From positions 1 to 9,253 of the forward strand of contig JBGSQK010000059.1 in NCBI GenBank assembly GCA_041738135.1: 9,253 nucleotides of DNA, written 5' to 3'. The first letter of the stretch is position 1, and each line of letters begins with the position of its first letter. The translations under genes were made by a program, and so were the position numbers. The DNA is from JAGOMX01 sp041738135 (lineage in GTDB: Bacteria; Pseudomonadota; Alphaproteobacteria; JAGOMX01). This document shows positions 1 to 5,434 of the stretch, piece after piece. The notes below the pieces were generated by a model. It did no database searches and was not told the DNA's origin. It saw only the letters and a program-made list of their open reading frames with translations.

Positions 1-135
1 CATTTTGTGTTTTCCAATGTCAACGCCATTGATTTAGATCAGATTATTCAAGAGCTGCTTTTAAATGCCACACCTGGAAACGTTGAGAAATGGATCGAAA
101 TTGAACAGTCAAAAATTTCTGAGGTTTGCGCTTAG
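1..135 (+). CDS. C-terminal end of an unrecognised protein (partial)
   Basis: An open frame runs in from the window edge for 44 codons and ends at TAG (133-135). The peptide (…DLDQIIQELLLNATPGNVEKW…) is charged and helix-like, with no membrane segment and one Cys near the end. I do not recognise a family. It lies in the same frame as the GNAT remnant that follows, separated from it only by this stop. It could therefore be the damaged upstream part of a pseudogene, but its sequence does not look like the GNAT part expected there, so a separate gene end is more likely. Confidence 0.4.
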   Translation, partial: HFVFSNVNAIDLDQIIQELLLNATPGNVEKWIEIEQSKISEVCA

Positions 136-291
136 ACCCCCCAATACGTAATGAAACATTTTTCGCCTAAGACGCTTTATGCCGAAACCGATGAGAATAC
201 CGTTGGTTTTTACCGAGCCTTAGGGTTTGAATGCTCAGTTTTTGAAAGTGAGTACGGGGCTCGTTACAGATGCGTATGCACTAATTGTTAA
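136..291 (+). pseudogene. C-terminal remnant of a GNAT N-acetyltransferase
   Basis: The frame from codon 136, with an internal ATG at 151, ends at TAA 289-291. It contains YAETDENTVGFYRALGFEC, the classic last motif of GNAT acetyltransferases (AETD..AVgFYrklGF) with the final strand after it. The N-terminal half and the acetyl-CoA loop (Q/RxxGxG/A) are absent: upstream in frame is a TAG stop and then unrelated protein. At 46 residues from the ATG it is about a third of a normal GNAT domain and cannot be active. GNAT homology begins just after the run of C's at 136-142, a likely deletion or insertion junction. Confidence 0.6.
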
Positions 292-315
292 AATCTAATA
301 GTTGGAGATTCATAA

Positions 316-375
316 ATGTTGTTCCATTCCGCTCCTCAACCAATACTTAAATCAATAACCAAGCTGCGAGATTAG
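316..375 (+). pseudogene. 19-codon reading frame with a good ribosome site, possible gene remnant
   Basis: ATG 316 is preceded by GGAG (304-307) at 8-nt spacing and reads 19 codons to TAG 373-375 (MLFHSAPQPILKSITKLRD). The peptide faintly resembles the N-terminus of VOC/glyoxalase-fold proteins (F.sa.Pil.v.di.k.rdFY), but nothing after the stop continues that similarity. It could be the stump of a truncated gene or chance. The family guess is weak. Confidence 0.2.
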
Positions 376-422
376 AAGGGGTTTGAGAGCACAAAGTCGA
401 TAAGGGGTTCCGGTTGATCCGT

Positions 423-498
423 CTACAACCCATAACGTTATAGGATTTGGGTGGGATGTTGTAGTTCATCTATAACTGATAACGTGACGCGTTATAGG
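423..498. repeat. Cluster of ATAACG/CGTTAT palindromes and inverted repeats
   Basis: Seen directly: ATAACGTTAT (432-441) is a perfect 10-bp palindrome followed by AGG. At 479-498 the same half-sites recur with a 5-bp insert (ATAACG, TGACG, CGTTATAGG), so CGTTATAGG occurs twice in direct orientation (436-444 and 490-498). CTATAAC at 470-476 pairs with GTTATAG at 491-497. An outer pair CTACAAC (423-429) and GTTGTAG (458-464) encloses the first palindrome. The cluster lies downstream of the bufD end, so it may form a hairpin in that transcript, but no T-run follows. A protein-binding or recombination site is equally possible. No gene is seen in 376-564. Confidence 0.4.
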
Positions 499-564
499 GG
501 CAAGTTCTCTTGAATTCACACACGAGACCTTCCGTGCCACAAGCTCAAGGTTTTGGGCCGCCAT

Positions 565-1011
565 TTATGCAGAATGATTCTTAAGAAACTTTCTGGACAA
601 TACATAATCCACCGAAATTCTATCCGCGCCCTTCAATATCAACAATGAAGAAGCTAGCATCCATAAGAAATGGTCCAGATGATGGATGTATGTTAGTTCA
701 ATGGATAGGGCCGTGAAAAAGATTGCGATCGCGGCGAATCTAGTCCCCAAGCCTAAGATGAGGAAGACGGGGCAAATGAGCTCAATGGCTGTGGATAAAT
801 AAGCGGCAAATTCTGGGGACACTACAGGGACGTTAAATTCATACCTAAAAAGGTTCAGATTATTTTCCCAATCGGAAATACTGACCAAGCCAGAGCGGAA
901 GAAGACATCGGCTAACCAATAGCGGATATACAGAAACCACAATGGGCTTAACCACTTATCAAGGGTGTTAAATACGGCCTTGTAGGTCTTATAAGTGCTT
1001 TCCAATATCAT
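565..1011 (-). CDS. bufD: DoxX-family membrane protein of the bufferin operon
   Basis: A small inner-membrane protein of 148 residues from the ATG at 1011. That start has GGAG (1022-1019) at 7-nt spacing. The alternative ATG at 1041 lies inside bufC and has no ribosome site. About four hydrophobic segments are visible (near 24-40, 70-88, 90-105 and 112-127). Signature stretches are RYWLADVFFRSGL (30-42), a middle segment ending in LFRYEFNVPVVSP, and ELICPVFLILGLGTRFAA (77-94), all typical of DoxX proteins next to DUF692/DUF2063 genes. It starts 1 nt after the bufC stop, so it is the last gene of the operon and probably translationally coupled. Role inferred: membrane redox or export partner for the modified peptide. 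The exact biochemical role of these DoxX subunits is not established. Confidence 0.85.
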   Translation of the reverse strand: MILESTYKTYKAVFNTLDKWLSPLWFLYIRYWLADVFFRSGLVSISDWENNLNLFRYEFNVPVVSPEFAAYLSTAIELICPVFLILGLGTRFAAIAIFFTALSIELTYIHHLDHFLWMLASSLLILKGADRISVDYVLSRKFLKNHSA

Positions 1012-1012
1012 C

Positions 1013-1771
1013 TTAAATCTCCGCGTTTGTAAAATATTCATTTGTGAAGGCAGATCCTAGGCTTTCTGCCAGATTGAAATGGGGATTGATTTCAGCCGCC
1101 TGCTGAAATGCTTCACCCAGTGTTTTTCCCTGGTAAAGATGGAGGTAGAATTCATATTCATCAGCTTTTAGCCAAAAATGATGGATCTTATACCGAGGGC
1201 GAATTAAAAGACTGTAAGAGCGAGAATGAACTGGGTGATCATTTTCCGCTTCATCCGTCCCTCCCCAAAGAGCCTTCAACGAAAATTCGGATTTCATGAA
1301 GGATGTGGCGTTAGGGAACCCGAAAGTTATTAAATCATGCTGGTTCACGGGAATTGAAGCAAGTGCCCGAGGATCCAAGGGGCATGTATCATCGGTATAA
1401 TAAAGTTCCTTCTTAGCCCACTCAATGGCAGCTATTTCTTTAACATGAGGCATCTCAGGGAACATGGCCGCAACAAATATTGGAAATTTCTGACCGTATT
1501 GCAGCAAACATCCAGATTCCGGCGGAAAATTGCGGACGAAATTGAAAGCGGCCTGATTAAATTTCTCCTCGCCCAAGATCCTGCAACACACAGGGAAATC
1601 ATCTCTTAAAACATTCTTGAGAGACGAAAATACATTATTGGAATAGATCCTAAATCGCTCTTCGAAATCTTCAATCTTTCCGATTGCTTTTTCTAGTAAC
1701 GGGGGCTTGTTATCAAAAATGGCCTGATAAAAGGCATTTTGGTAATCAGGCAGCTGTTGCATGGGCACCAT
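1013..1771 (-). CDS. bufC: DUF2063 family, partner protein of the MNIO maturase (BufC-like)
   Basis: A soluble protein of 252 residues. The N-terminal DUF2063 domain shows its usual blocks: FRIYSNNVFSSLKNVLRDDFP (40-60, first part RIY.NN), LGEEKF (66-71), NFPPESGCLLQYGQKFP (81-97) and EIAAIEWAKKELYYTDD (112-128). The C-terminal part (about 160-252) ends in the acidic/aromatic segment expected of the peptide-recognition half. In characterised relatives (MbnC, TglI, HvfC, BufC) this protein binds the precursor and forms a complex with the DUF692 enzyme. The ATG at 1771 overlaps the bufB end by 26 bp. A second ATG at 1762 has slightly better spacing from a weak GAG and may be the real start (249 residues). 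Tight overlap with bufB and adjacency to bufD support one transcript. Confidence 0.88.
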   Translation of the reverse strand: MVPMQQLPDYQNAFYQAIFDNKPPLLEKAIGKIEDFEERFRIYSNNVFSSLKNVLRDDFPVCCRILGEEKFNQAAFNFVRNFPPESGCLLQYGQKFPIFVAAMFPEMPHVKEIAAIEWAKKELYYTDDTCPLDPRALASIPVNQHDLITFGFPNATSFMKSEFSLKALWGGTDEAENDHPVHSRSYSLLIRPRYKIHHFWLKADEYEFYLHLYQGKTLGEAFQQAAEINPHFNLAESLGSAFTNEYFTNAEI

Positions 1772-2600
1772 ACTCTACTTGATATTGCTTGGCCTTCTGG
1801 GCCTCGCTTAGAAGAACGGAAAGATCGGGAATGTTATCGTCCCATTCAATAAGAGTTGGAATCCTGCCAAATCGTTGAATGGCTGCTTTATAAAGTTCCC
1901 ACACTTCGTCCTGGACACGACAACCATGGTTGTCGATGTAAAATTTGTGGTCTCGATTATGACCCGCCAGATGAATTTCTTCGATACAGTTTAATGGGAT
2001 TCGTTCTATATAGTCCTCGGCATCAGATTGGTTATTGTAACTGGAGACGTAGATATTGTTCACATCGAGAAGGAGCTTACATCCGGTTTTTTTCACTAAC
2101 TCGCTCAGGAACTGCGGCTCAGTGTATTCATTTTCGGGAAAGTAAAGATAACTTGATGGATTTTCGATGAGCAATGCCCTCCCCAGAAAATCCTGAGTTT
2201 CCTGAATATGGTCGCACATGACGCCCAGGCTTTCATCAGTATATGGGATGGGTAGTAGATCATTGAGATAGATGCCGTTCAATACACTCCACGACAAATG
2301 GTCCGAAACAAACAAGGGATCAATCCTCTGGATGAGATCTTTTAACTTTTCAAGGTGAGTTCTATCAAGCCTCTCAGCTGTCCCTAAAGATAAACCTACG
2401 CCATGTAGCGAAATAGGATAAGACTCGCGAATTGTTTCAAGCCAGGCCAGGGAACAGCCGCCTTTGCTTAAATAGTTCTCACTATGCACTTCAAAGAAAT
2501 TAATGGCAGGTTTATGCTCGACCACTTCTTCATAGTAGCGGTGTTTTAAAGACACCCCGACTATAGCCGGGGTGTCTGGTGAGAAAACCTTAAGTGTCAT
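1746..2600 (-). CDS. bufB: MNIO (DUF692) multinuclear iron oxidative enzyme, bufferin maturase
   Basis: A TIM-barrel enzyme of 284 residues, full length for DUF692. Conserved blocks include FFEVHSENY (35-43), SLHGVGLSLG (64-73), VSDHLSW (98-104), IENPSSYL (145-152), LLDVNNIYVSSYN (177-189), EIHLAGH (208-214), DNHG (223-226) and PTLIEWDDNIP (248-258). His66, His101, Glu146, Asp179, His210, Asp223, His225 and Glu252 lie in the blocks that hold the iron ligands in the family, so the metal site looks intact. Known relatives (MbnB, TglH, ChrH, BufB/HvfB) use O2 and iron to rearrange cysteines of a ribosomal peptide; bufferin enzymes are reported to form thiooxazoles. It starts 14 nt after the bufA stop with only a weak ribosome site, suggesting coupling to bufA. 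The assignment is strong; the exact Cys product here is inferred. Confidence 0.93.
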   Translation of the reverse strand: MTLKVFSPDTPAIVGVSLKHRYYEEVVEHKPAINFFEVHSENYLSKGGCSLAWLETIRESYPISLHGVGLSLGTAERLDRTHLEKLKDLIQRIDPLFVSDHLSWSVLNGIYLNDLLPIPYTDESLGVMCDHIQETQDFLGRALLIENPSSYLYFPENEYTEPQFLSELVKKTGCKLLLDVNNIYVSSYNNQSDAEDYIERIPLNCIEEIHLAGHNRDHKFYIDNHGCRVQDEVWELYKAAIQRFGRIPTLIEWDDNIPDLSVLLSEAQKAKQYQVEYGAHATAA

Positions 2601-2614
2601 ATGAACTCAGACTG

Positions 2615-2890
2615 TTATTTTTTAGCAGGACAAGCTTTGGCGATCATCTTATCGCATTCTTCCTTTGACATAGCCATCTTCCAGTCCTTCGGATTACAAT
2701 CTTCTTTTGCCTGACCCTTGCAGCTGTGTGCTTCGCCAGCGCAATCATTTTGCCCCTTTAGAGCCGCCCCATGACAGTGTTTCTTCTCAGCGTCGTAATG
2801 ACCGCCTTTTGTTTCAACCGCGTTGGCCGCAGCCATGGTTAATGCTGAACAAACTGCTGATGCAATAAATAGTGATTTGTTGTGTTTCAT
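2615..2890 (-). CDS. bufA: Bufferin-type secreted Cys-rich RiPP precursor (DUF2282-like)
   Basis: A 91-residue precursor. The ATG at 2890 has a strong GGGAGG (2901-2896) at 5-nt spacing; the upstream ATG at 2941 has none. Residues 1-24 form a Sec-type signal peptide: MKHNK, a hydrophobic core with one Cys (Cys14), then AAANA before Val25. The mature part holds six cysteines (39, 50, 57, 65, 79, 87) in the bufferin pattern: KHCHG (37-41), GQNDCAG (46-52), HSCKGQ (55-60) and a terminal EEC. It is rich in Lys, Asp and Glu. In known bufferins the whole signal-bearing precursor is modified by the MNIO/DUF2063 pair and exported to the periplasm as a copper-binding peptide. First gene of the operon, directly before the maturase. 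Cys65 and Cys87 go beyond the four-Cys pattern I recall for DUF2282 bufferins. Confidence 0.82.
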   Translation of the reverse strand: MKHNKSLFIASAVCSALTMAAANAVETKGGHYDAEKKHCHGAALKGQNDCAGEAHSCKGQAKEDCNPKDWKMAMSKEECDKMIAKACPAKK

Positions 2891-2977
2891 TTGTGCCTCC
2901 CAAAGTTTTTGTTTCGTCTGTGATGGATATAGGTTTCTCAATCATCAGTTCATCATCATAGTCGCATATTACTAAAG

Positions 2978-3009
2978 AACTGTTAACAACAATTTTAGGC
3001 CAGTTAACT
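2978..3009. promoter_or_regulatory. Paired GTTAAC sites in the bufA-mer intergenic region
   Basis: GTTAAC, itself a 6-bp palindrome, occurs at 2982-2987 and 3003-3008, 21 bp apart or about two helical turns. Flanking bases extend a loose inverted repeat (AACTGTTAAC with CAGTTAACT). The pair lies about 90-120 bp upstream of bufA and upstream of the mer promoter, so it could bind a regulator of either unit. I find no convincing consensus promoter for bufA on the minus strand; TTGTTG with TAATAT 15 nt away is the best weak candidate. No Fur-type box is evident. Confidence 0.3.
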
Positions 3010-3040
3010 AAAAAAAAATAAAAGCCACGCAAAATAGTAT

Positions 3041-3077
3041 TTGACCTTAAAGTATACTTCAAGGTGTAGAATAGAAT
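3041..3077 (+). promoter_or_regulatory. MerR-type promoter and operator of the CMD-merR-merT operon
   Basis: A -35 box TTGACC (3041-3046) and -10 box TAGAAT (3067-3072, overlapped by a second TAGAAT at 3072-3077) are separated by 20 bp. The 19-20 bp spacer is the hallmark of MerR-activated promoters. The spacer is filled by a 22-bp palindrome at 3044-3065: left half ACCTTAAAGTA, right half TACTTCAAGGT, matching at all but one pair. This geometry fits untwisting by MerR when metal is bound. The regulator is encoded second in the same operon, so it would control its own synthesis. The operator lies between divergent units, but its effect on bufA cannot be read from sequence. Confidence 0.78.
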
Positions 3078-3103
3078 TATAAGGGAAAAAATGGAGGGCA
3101 GTT

Positions 3104-3469
3104 ATGACTGTTGATCCGAAGAAAATAGACGCTGCTTACGAGCATTTCCATGAGTTTTCCAAAGTGACTGGCAACACCACACGAACCATAAACATGATGC
3201 GCGAGGAAGTCATCTTCAAAGACGGTGTGCTTTCGGGCAAGCAAAAGGCCCTCATGGCTACTATCTGGGGCATCAGCGCACGTTGTGAGCCATGTTTGAC
3301 CTACTACGTCTTAAAGGCAAAGGAATTAGGCGTAACAGAAGCTGAGTTAGGAGAGGCTTTAGCGGTTGCTTCTACTATGGGAGGCTGCGTTGGGGAAACC
3401 TGGGCATTAAAAGCCTTTAAGGCCTTCAAATCTTCTCAATCGGCATATGAATGTGCCTGTGATGTTTAA
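3104..3469 (+). CDS. Cys-rich AhpD/carboxymuconolactone decarboxylase-fold protein
   Basis: A soluble 121-residue protein, the size of a single CMD domain. GGAGGG (3093-3098) sits 5 nt before the ATG. The family core is GKQKALMATIWGISARCEPC (45-64) followed by KAKELGVTEAELGEALAVAS, with a redox-type CxxC (Cys61, Cys64). The His normally four residues after the second Cys in AhpD is Tyr68. Three more cysteines stand out: Cys95 in MGGCVGE and a terminal CAC (Cys117, Cys119). It is the first gene of the metal-responsive operon, 15 nt before merR. AhpD proteins reduce peroxides through the CxxC. Here the missing His, the extra thiols and the promoter suggest a thiol-disulfide or metal-binding role instead, which is inference. 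Confidence 0.85.
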   Translation: MTVDPKKIDAAYEHFHEFSKVTGNTTRTINMMREEVIFKDGVLSGKQKALMATIWGISARCEPCLTYYVLKAKELGVTEAELGEALAVASTMGGCVGETWALKAFKAFKSSQSAYECACDV

Positions 3470-3484
3470 GTGGGGGGAAGCTTT

Positions 3485-3901
3485 ATGGATGGTTATAGAA
3501 TTGGGCAATTGGCTGAAACCACCGATATAAGCACCGAAACTATACGGTATTACGAAAAGATAGGTTTATTACCGCAGCCAATACGTCATCCCAATGGATA
3601 TAGAATTTACAAGCATGAGTCCATGCGAAGACTTAAATTCATTAGCAGGGCTAAATCCGTCGGGTTTACTCTCAATGAGATAAGCATGTTGCTTTCACTA
3701 AACTTGTCTTCAAAAAATAAGTGCAGTGAAACTGAGGCGCAGTGTCGCGAAAAAATAGCCGTAATTGATTCTAAATTGCATGAACTCGTAGAAATAAGGC
3801 GGGCCCTCGAGCTTTTGGTGGAGCATTGCGCTAAGACAACTAATGATGGCAATGCCTGTCCGATTCTAGAATATTTTGAAACTGGGGAGGAGATAAAATG
3901 A
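3485..3901 (+). CDS. merR: MerR-family metal-responsive regulator, Hg-type cysteine triad
   Basis: 138 residues from ATG 3485, which follows GGGGGGAAG (3472-3480). A GTG at 3470 in the same frame overlaps that ribosome site and is unlikely to be used. The N-terminal winged helix-turn-helix reads YRIGQLAETTDISTETIRYY (4-23), then GLLPQP and PNGYRIY. A long dimer helix spans about 80-112. Cys80, Cys115 and Cys125 align with the Hg(II) ligands of Tn501 MerR (Cys82, Cys117, Cys126), with a 35-residue first interval and NACPILEYF at the last site; there is an extra Cys87. ZntR-type regulators also carry cysteines here, so Zn/Cd/Pb sensing cannot be excluded, but the downstream merT favours mercury. 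Its stop overlaps the merT start (ATGA). Confidence 0.9.
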   Translation: MDGYRIGQLAETTDISTETIRYYEKIGLLPQPIRHPNGYRIYKHESMRRLKFISRAKSVGFTLNEISMLLSLNLSSKNKCSETEAQCREKIAVIDSKLHELVEIRRALELLVEHCAKTTNDGNACPILEYFETGEEIK

Positions 3902-4245
3902 GTAACAAATCAACATGGTTAACTTTTTTGGGTGCTTTAGGCACCTCATTAACAGCAGGTCTTTGTTGTATTGGGCCACTAGTAGTCGTTAGTTTAGGTT
4001 TGGGTGGGGCTTGGCTTAGTGCAGTAAACGTTTTCACGCCCTATAGAAATTATCTAATCGTCTTGACCTTAGTGATGCTTGGGTACTCTTTCTTTCGATT
4101 ATATATCAAACCACCGGCGTGCGGTGAAGGTGAAGGGTGCATATTGCCCCGGACCTTGGTACTTCAAAGAACATTATTTTGGATCATCACGATTCTAGCA
4201 CTTTCATTTATGACATTCCCTTGGTACGAAGACCTGATTTTCTAA
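3898..4245 (+). CDS. merT: MerT-type mercuric ion inner-membrane transporter
   Basis: 115 residues, the usual MerT length. The ATG overlaps the merR stop by 4 bp and follows GGGGAGGAG (3884-3892). Three membrane segments are visible (about 11-40, 50-70 and 92-108). The vicinal Cys23-Cys24 in LCCIGPLVV of the first segment, the GAW and PYR motifs (GGAWL 36-40, TPYRN 47-51) and a cytoplasmic pair Cys75/Cys81 before FWII match Tn21/Tn501 MerT point for point. MerT passes Hg(II) from the periplasm to a cytoplasmic reductase. No merP follows, and no merA is directly adjacent. The last gene of this compact operon; 103 bp separate it from the lipase gene. Confidence 0.92.
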   Translation: MSNKSTWLTFLGALGTSLTAGLCCIGPLVVVSLGLGGAWLSAVNVFTPYRNYLIVLTLVMLGYSFFRLYIKPPACGEGEGCILPRTLVLQRTLFWIITILALSFMTFPWYEDLIF

Positions 4246-4270
4246 GGCTCCTTGGCTTTTCGATGTTTAG

Positions 4271-4309
4271 TTTAAGTATCTTTTTACCTTTAAGGTAGAT
4301 GATATACTT
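4271..4309 (+). promoter_or_regulatory. Putative promoter and ACCTT/AAGGT palindrome before the patatin gene
   Basis: TACCTTTAAGGTA (4285-4297) is a perfect 13-bp palindrome built from the same ACCTT and AAGGT half-sites as the operator at 3044-3065, but with a 1-bp rather than 12-bp gap. It is flanked by AAGTAT (4274-4279) and ATACTT (4304-4309), the elements that form the centre of the other operator. TATACT (4303-4308) is a good -10 box with TTTTTA (4281-4286) 16 bp upstream as a weak -35. This suggests a separate, possibly metal-regulated promoter. The spacing does not fit a classical MerR promoter. Confidence 0.4.
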
Positions 4310-4348
4310 GCTGAGAAGCAGTAAATTTAACCATTGAAAGGAAGCAAG

Positions 4349-5392
4349 ATGAAAAAGCACCAAATAAGTGTAGCTTTACAGGGAGGTGGATCACATGGTG
4401 CATTTACTTGGGGTGTCCTGGATCGCCTCCTTGAAGAAAACGATATAGAGATAGTTGGCATAAGCGGAACTAGCGCGGGAGCTATCAACGGCGCTCTGCT
4501 GGCAACTGGCTTGGTAAATGGTGACAATAATACTGCCAAAGAGATATTAGAAAACTTCTGGAAAGATCTTTCTAACATCTATACCGGTAATATTTATACT
4601 AAAGGTAACGATTTATTCCAATATCTTAAGTTCTTCGAAGACTTTTGGGTAAGTCGCTTACTGCAATTATTCTCACCCTATGACTTTGCATCCGATGCTA
4701 GTTATGAACCGTTGAAAGAGCTTTTGAATAAGCATATAGATTATGAATGCCTTAGAAAAACTGACAAGCTTCAAATTTATGTTAGTGCCACAAATGTCGA
4801 AACAAATCGCATAAAGGTATTTACTAATGAAGACATCTGCACTGACTCACTGTTGGCATCTTCGTGTCTTCCTACAGTAAGAAAAGCAGTGGAATGGAAA
4901 GGTGAATTCTATTGGGATGGTGGATTTTTAGGCAACCCAATATTAGAACCCCTCATTTATAATTGCAAAGCAAAAGACCTTATGATTATACAAGTTAATG
5001 CTATCAACAAGCCAGGTTTGCCAAAATCCCCGCGTGAGATTTTAGATCGCTTAAGTGAAGTTACTTTTAATTCTTCTTTAATGCGGGAAATTCGAACCAT
5101 AATCAACATTCAAAAACTCACTGAATCACAAATGTGTGTTCAGGAAAATCCATATGCCTTATTAAAATTACACGTGGTTAAAGACGAAGAATTTATGGCT
5201 ACAATGGGTGCAAGCTCTAAGTTCAACATTGAATGGGGATTTTTGAGTCTCCTTAAAGACAAAGGAAGGCAGGCTGTTGATGAATGGTTGAAGCGTAATC
5301 GAAAAGACATAGGGCAGAAAACAACCATGGACATCTCTAAATGGCACATGGAGACGCCCTCGACAACTTGTTTAAAATTTCCTTTAGAGTGA
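4349..5392 (+). CDS. Patatin-like phospholipase / lipid acyl hydrolase
   Basis: 347 residues from ATG 4349 with AAAGGAAG (4337-4344) upstream; a TTG at 4334 is in frame but lies in the ribosome site. The patatin domain is complete: glycine-rich oxyanion loop QGGGSHGAF (11-19), nucleophile elbow GISGTSAGA (37-45, Ser42) and DGG (Asp190), giving the Ser-Asp dyad. There is no signal peptide or membrane segment, so it is probably cytoplasmic or peripheral to the membrane. Family members cleave fatty acyl chains from phospholipids or other esters; the substrate here is unknown. Its role beside metal genes is unclear. Membrane lipid repair, or an effector in a host-associated bacterium, are guesses. 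The C-terminal 60 residues past about 285 match no motif I know. Confidence 0.88.
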   Translation: MKKHQISVALQGGGSHGAFTWGVLDRLLEENDIEIVGISGTSAGAINGALLATGLVNGDNNTAKEILENFWKDLSNIYTGNIYTKGNDLFQYLKFFEDFWVSRLLQLFSPYDFASDASYEPLKELLNKHIDYECLRKTDKLQIYVSATNVETNRIKVFTNEDICTDSLLASSCLPTVRKAVEWKGEFYWDGGFLGNPILEPLIYNCKAKDLMIIQVNAINKPGLPKSPREILDRLSEVTFNSSLMREIRTIINIQKLTESQMCVQENPYALLKLHVVKDEEFMATMGASSKFNIEWGFLSLLKDKGRQAVDEWLKRNRKDIGQKTTMDISKWHMETPSTTCLKFPLE

Positions 5393-5434
5393 GCTCTCCA
5401 GAAAATTAGAAGTTAACAATGAAAGTAATCTATC

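Noticed and set aside
128..142. TTAGACCCCCC resembling the outer end of a Tn3-family terminal inverted repeat
   Set aside because: Only about seven bases match, no partner GGGGTCT end is found in the window, and no target duplication is visible.
423..498. Integron attC site
   Set aside because: The GTT and AAC cores are present, but the flanking bases do not fit GTTRRRY/RYYYAAC and no integrase or cassette structure is nearby.
1108..2170. Plus-strand open frames inside bufC and bufB (1108-1299 and 1856-2170)
   Set aside because: They lie wholly antisense to well-recognised conserved genes, show no family motifs and are shadow frames.
2891..2941. Longer start for the bufferin precursor at 2941
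   Set aside because: It would bury the signal peptide behind 17 extra residues and place GGGAGG inside the coding region. ATG 2890 has ideal spacing.
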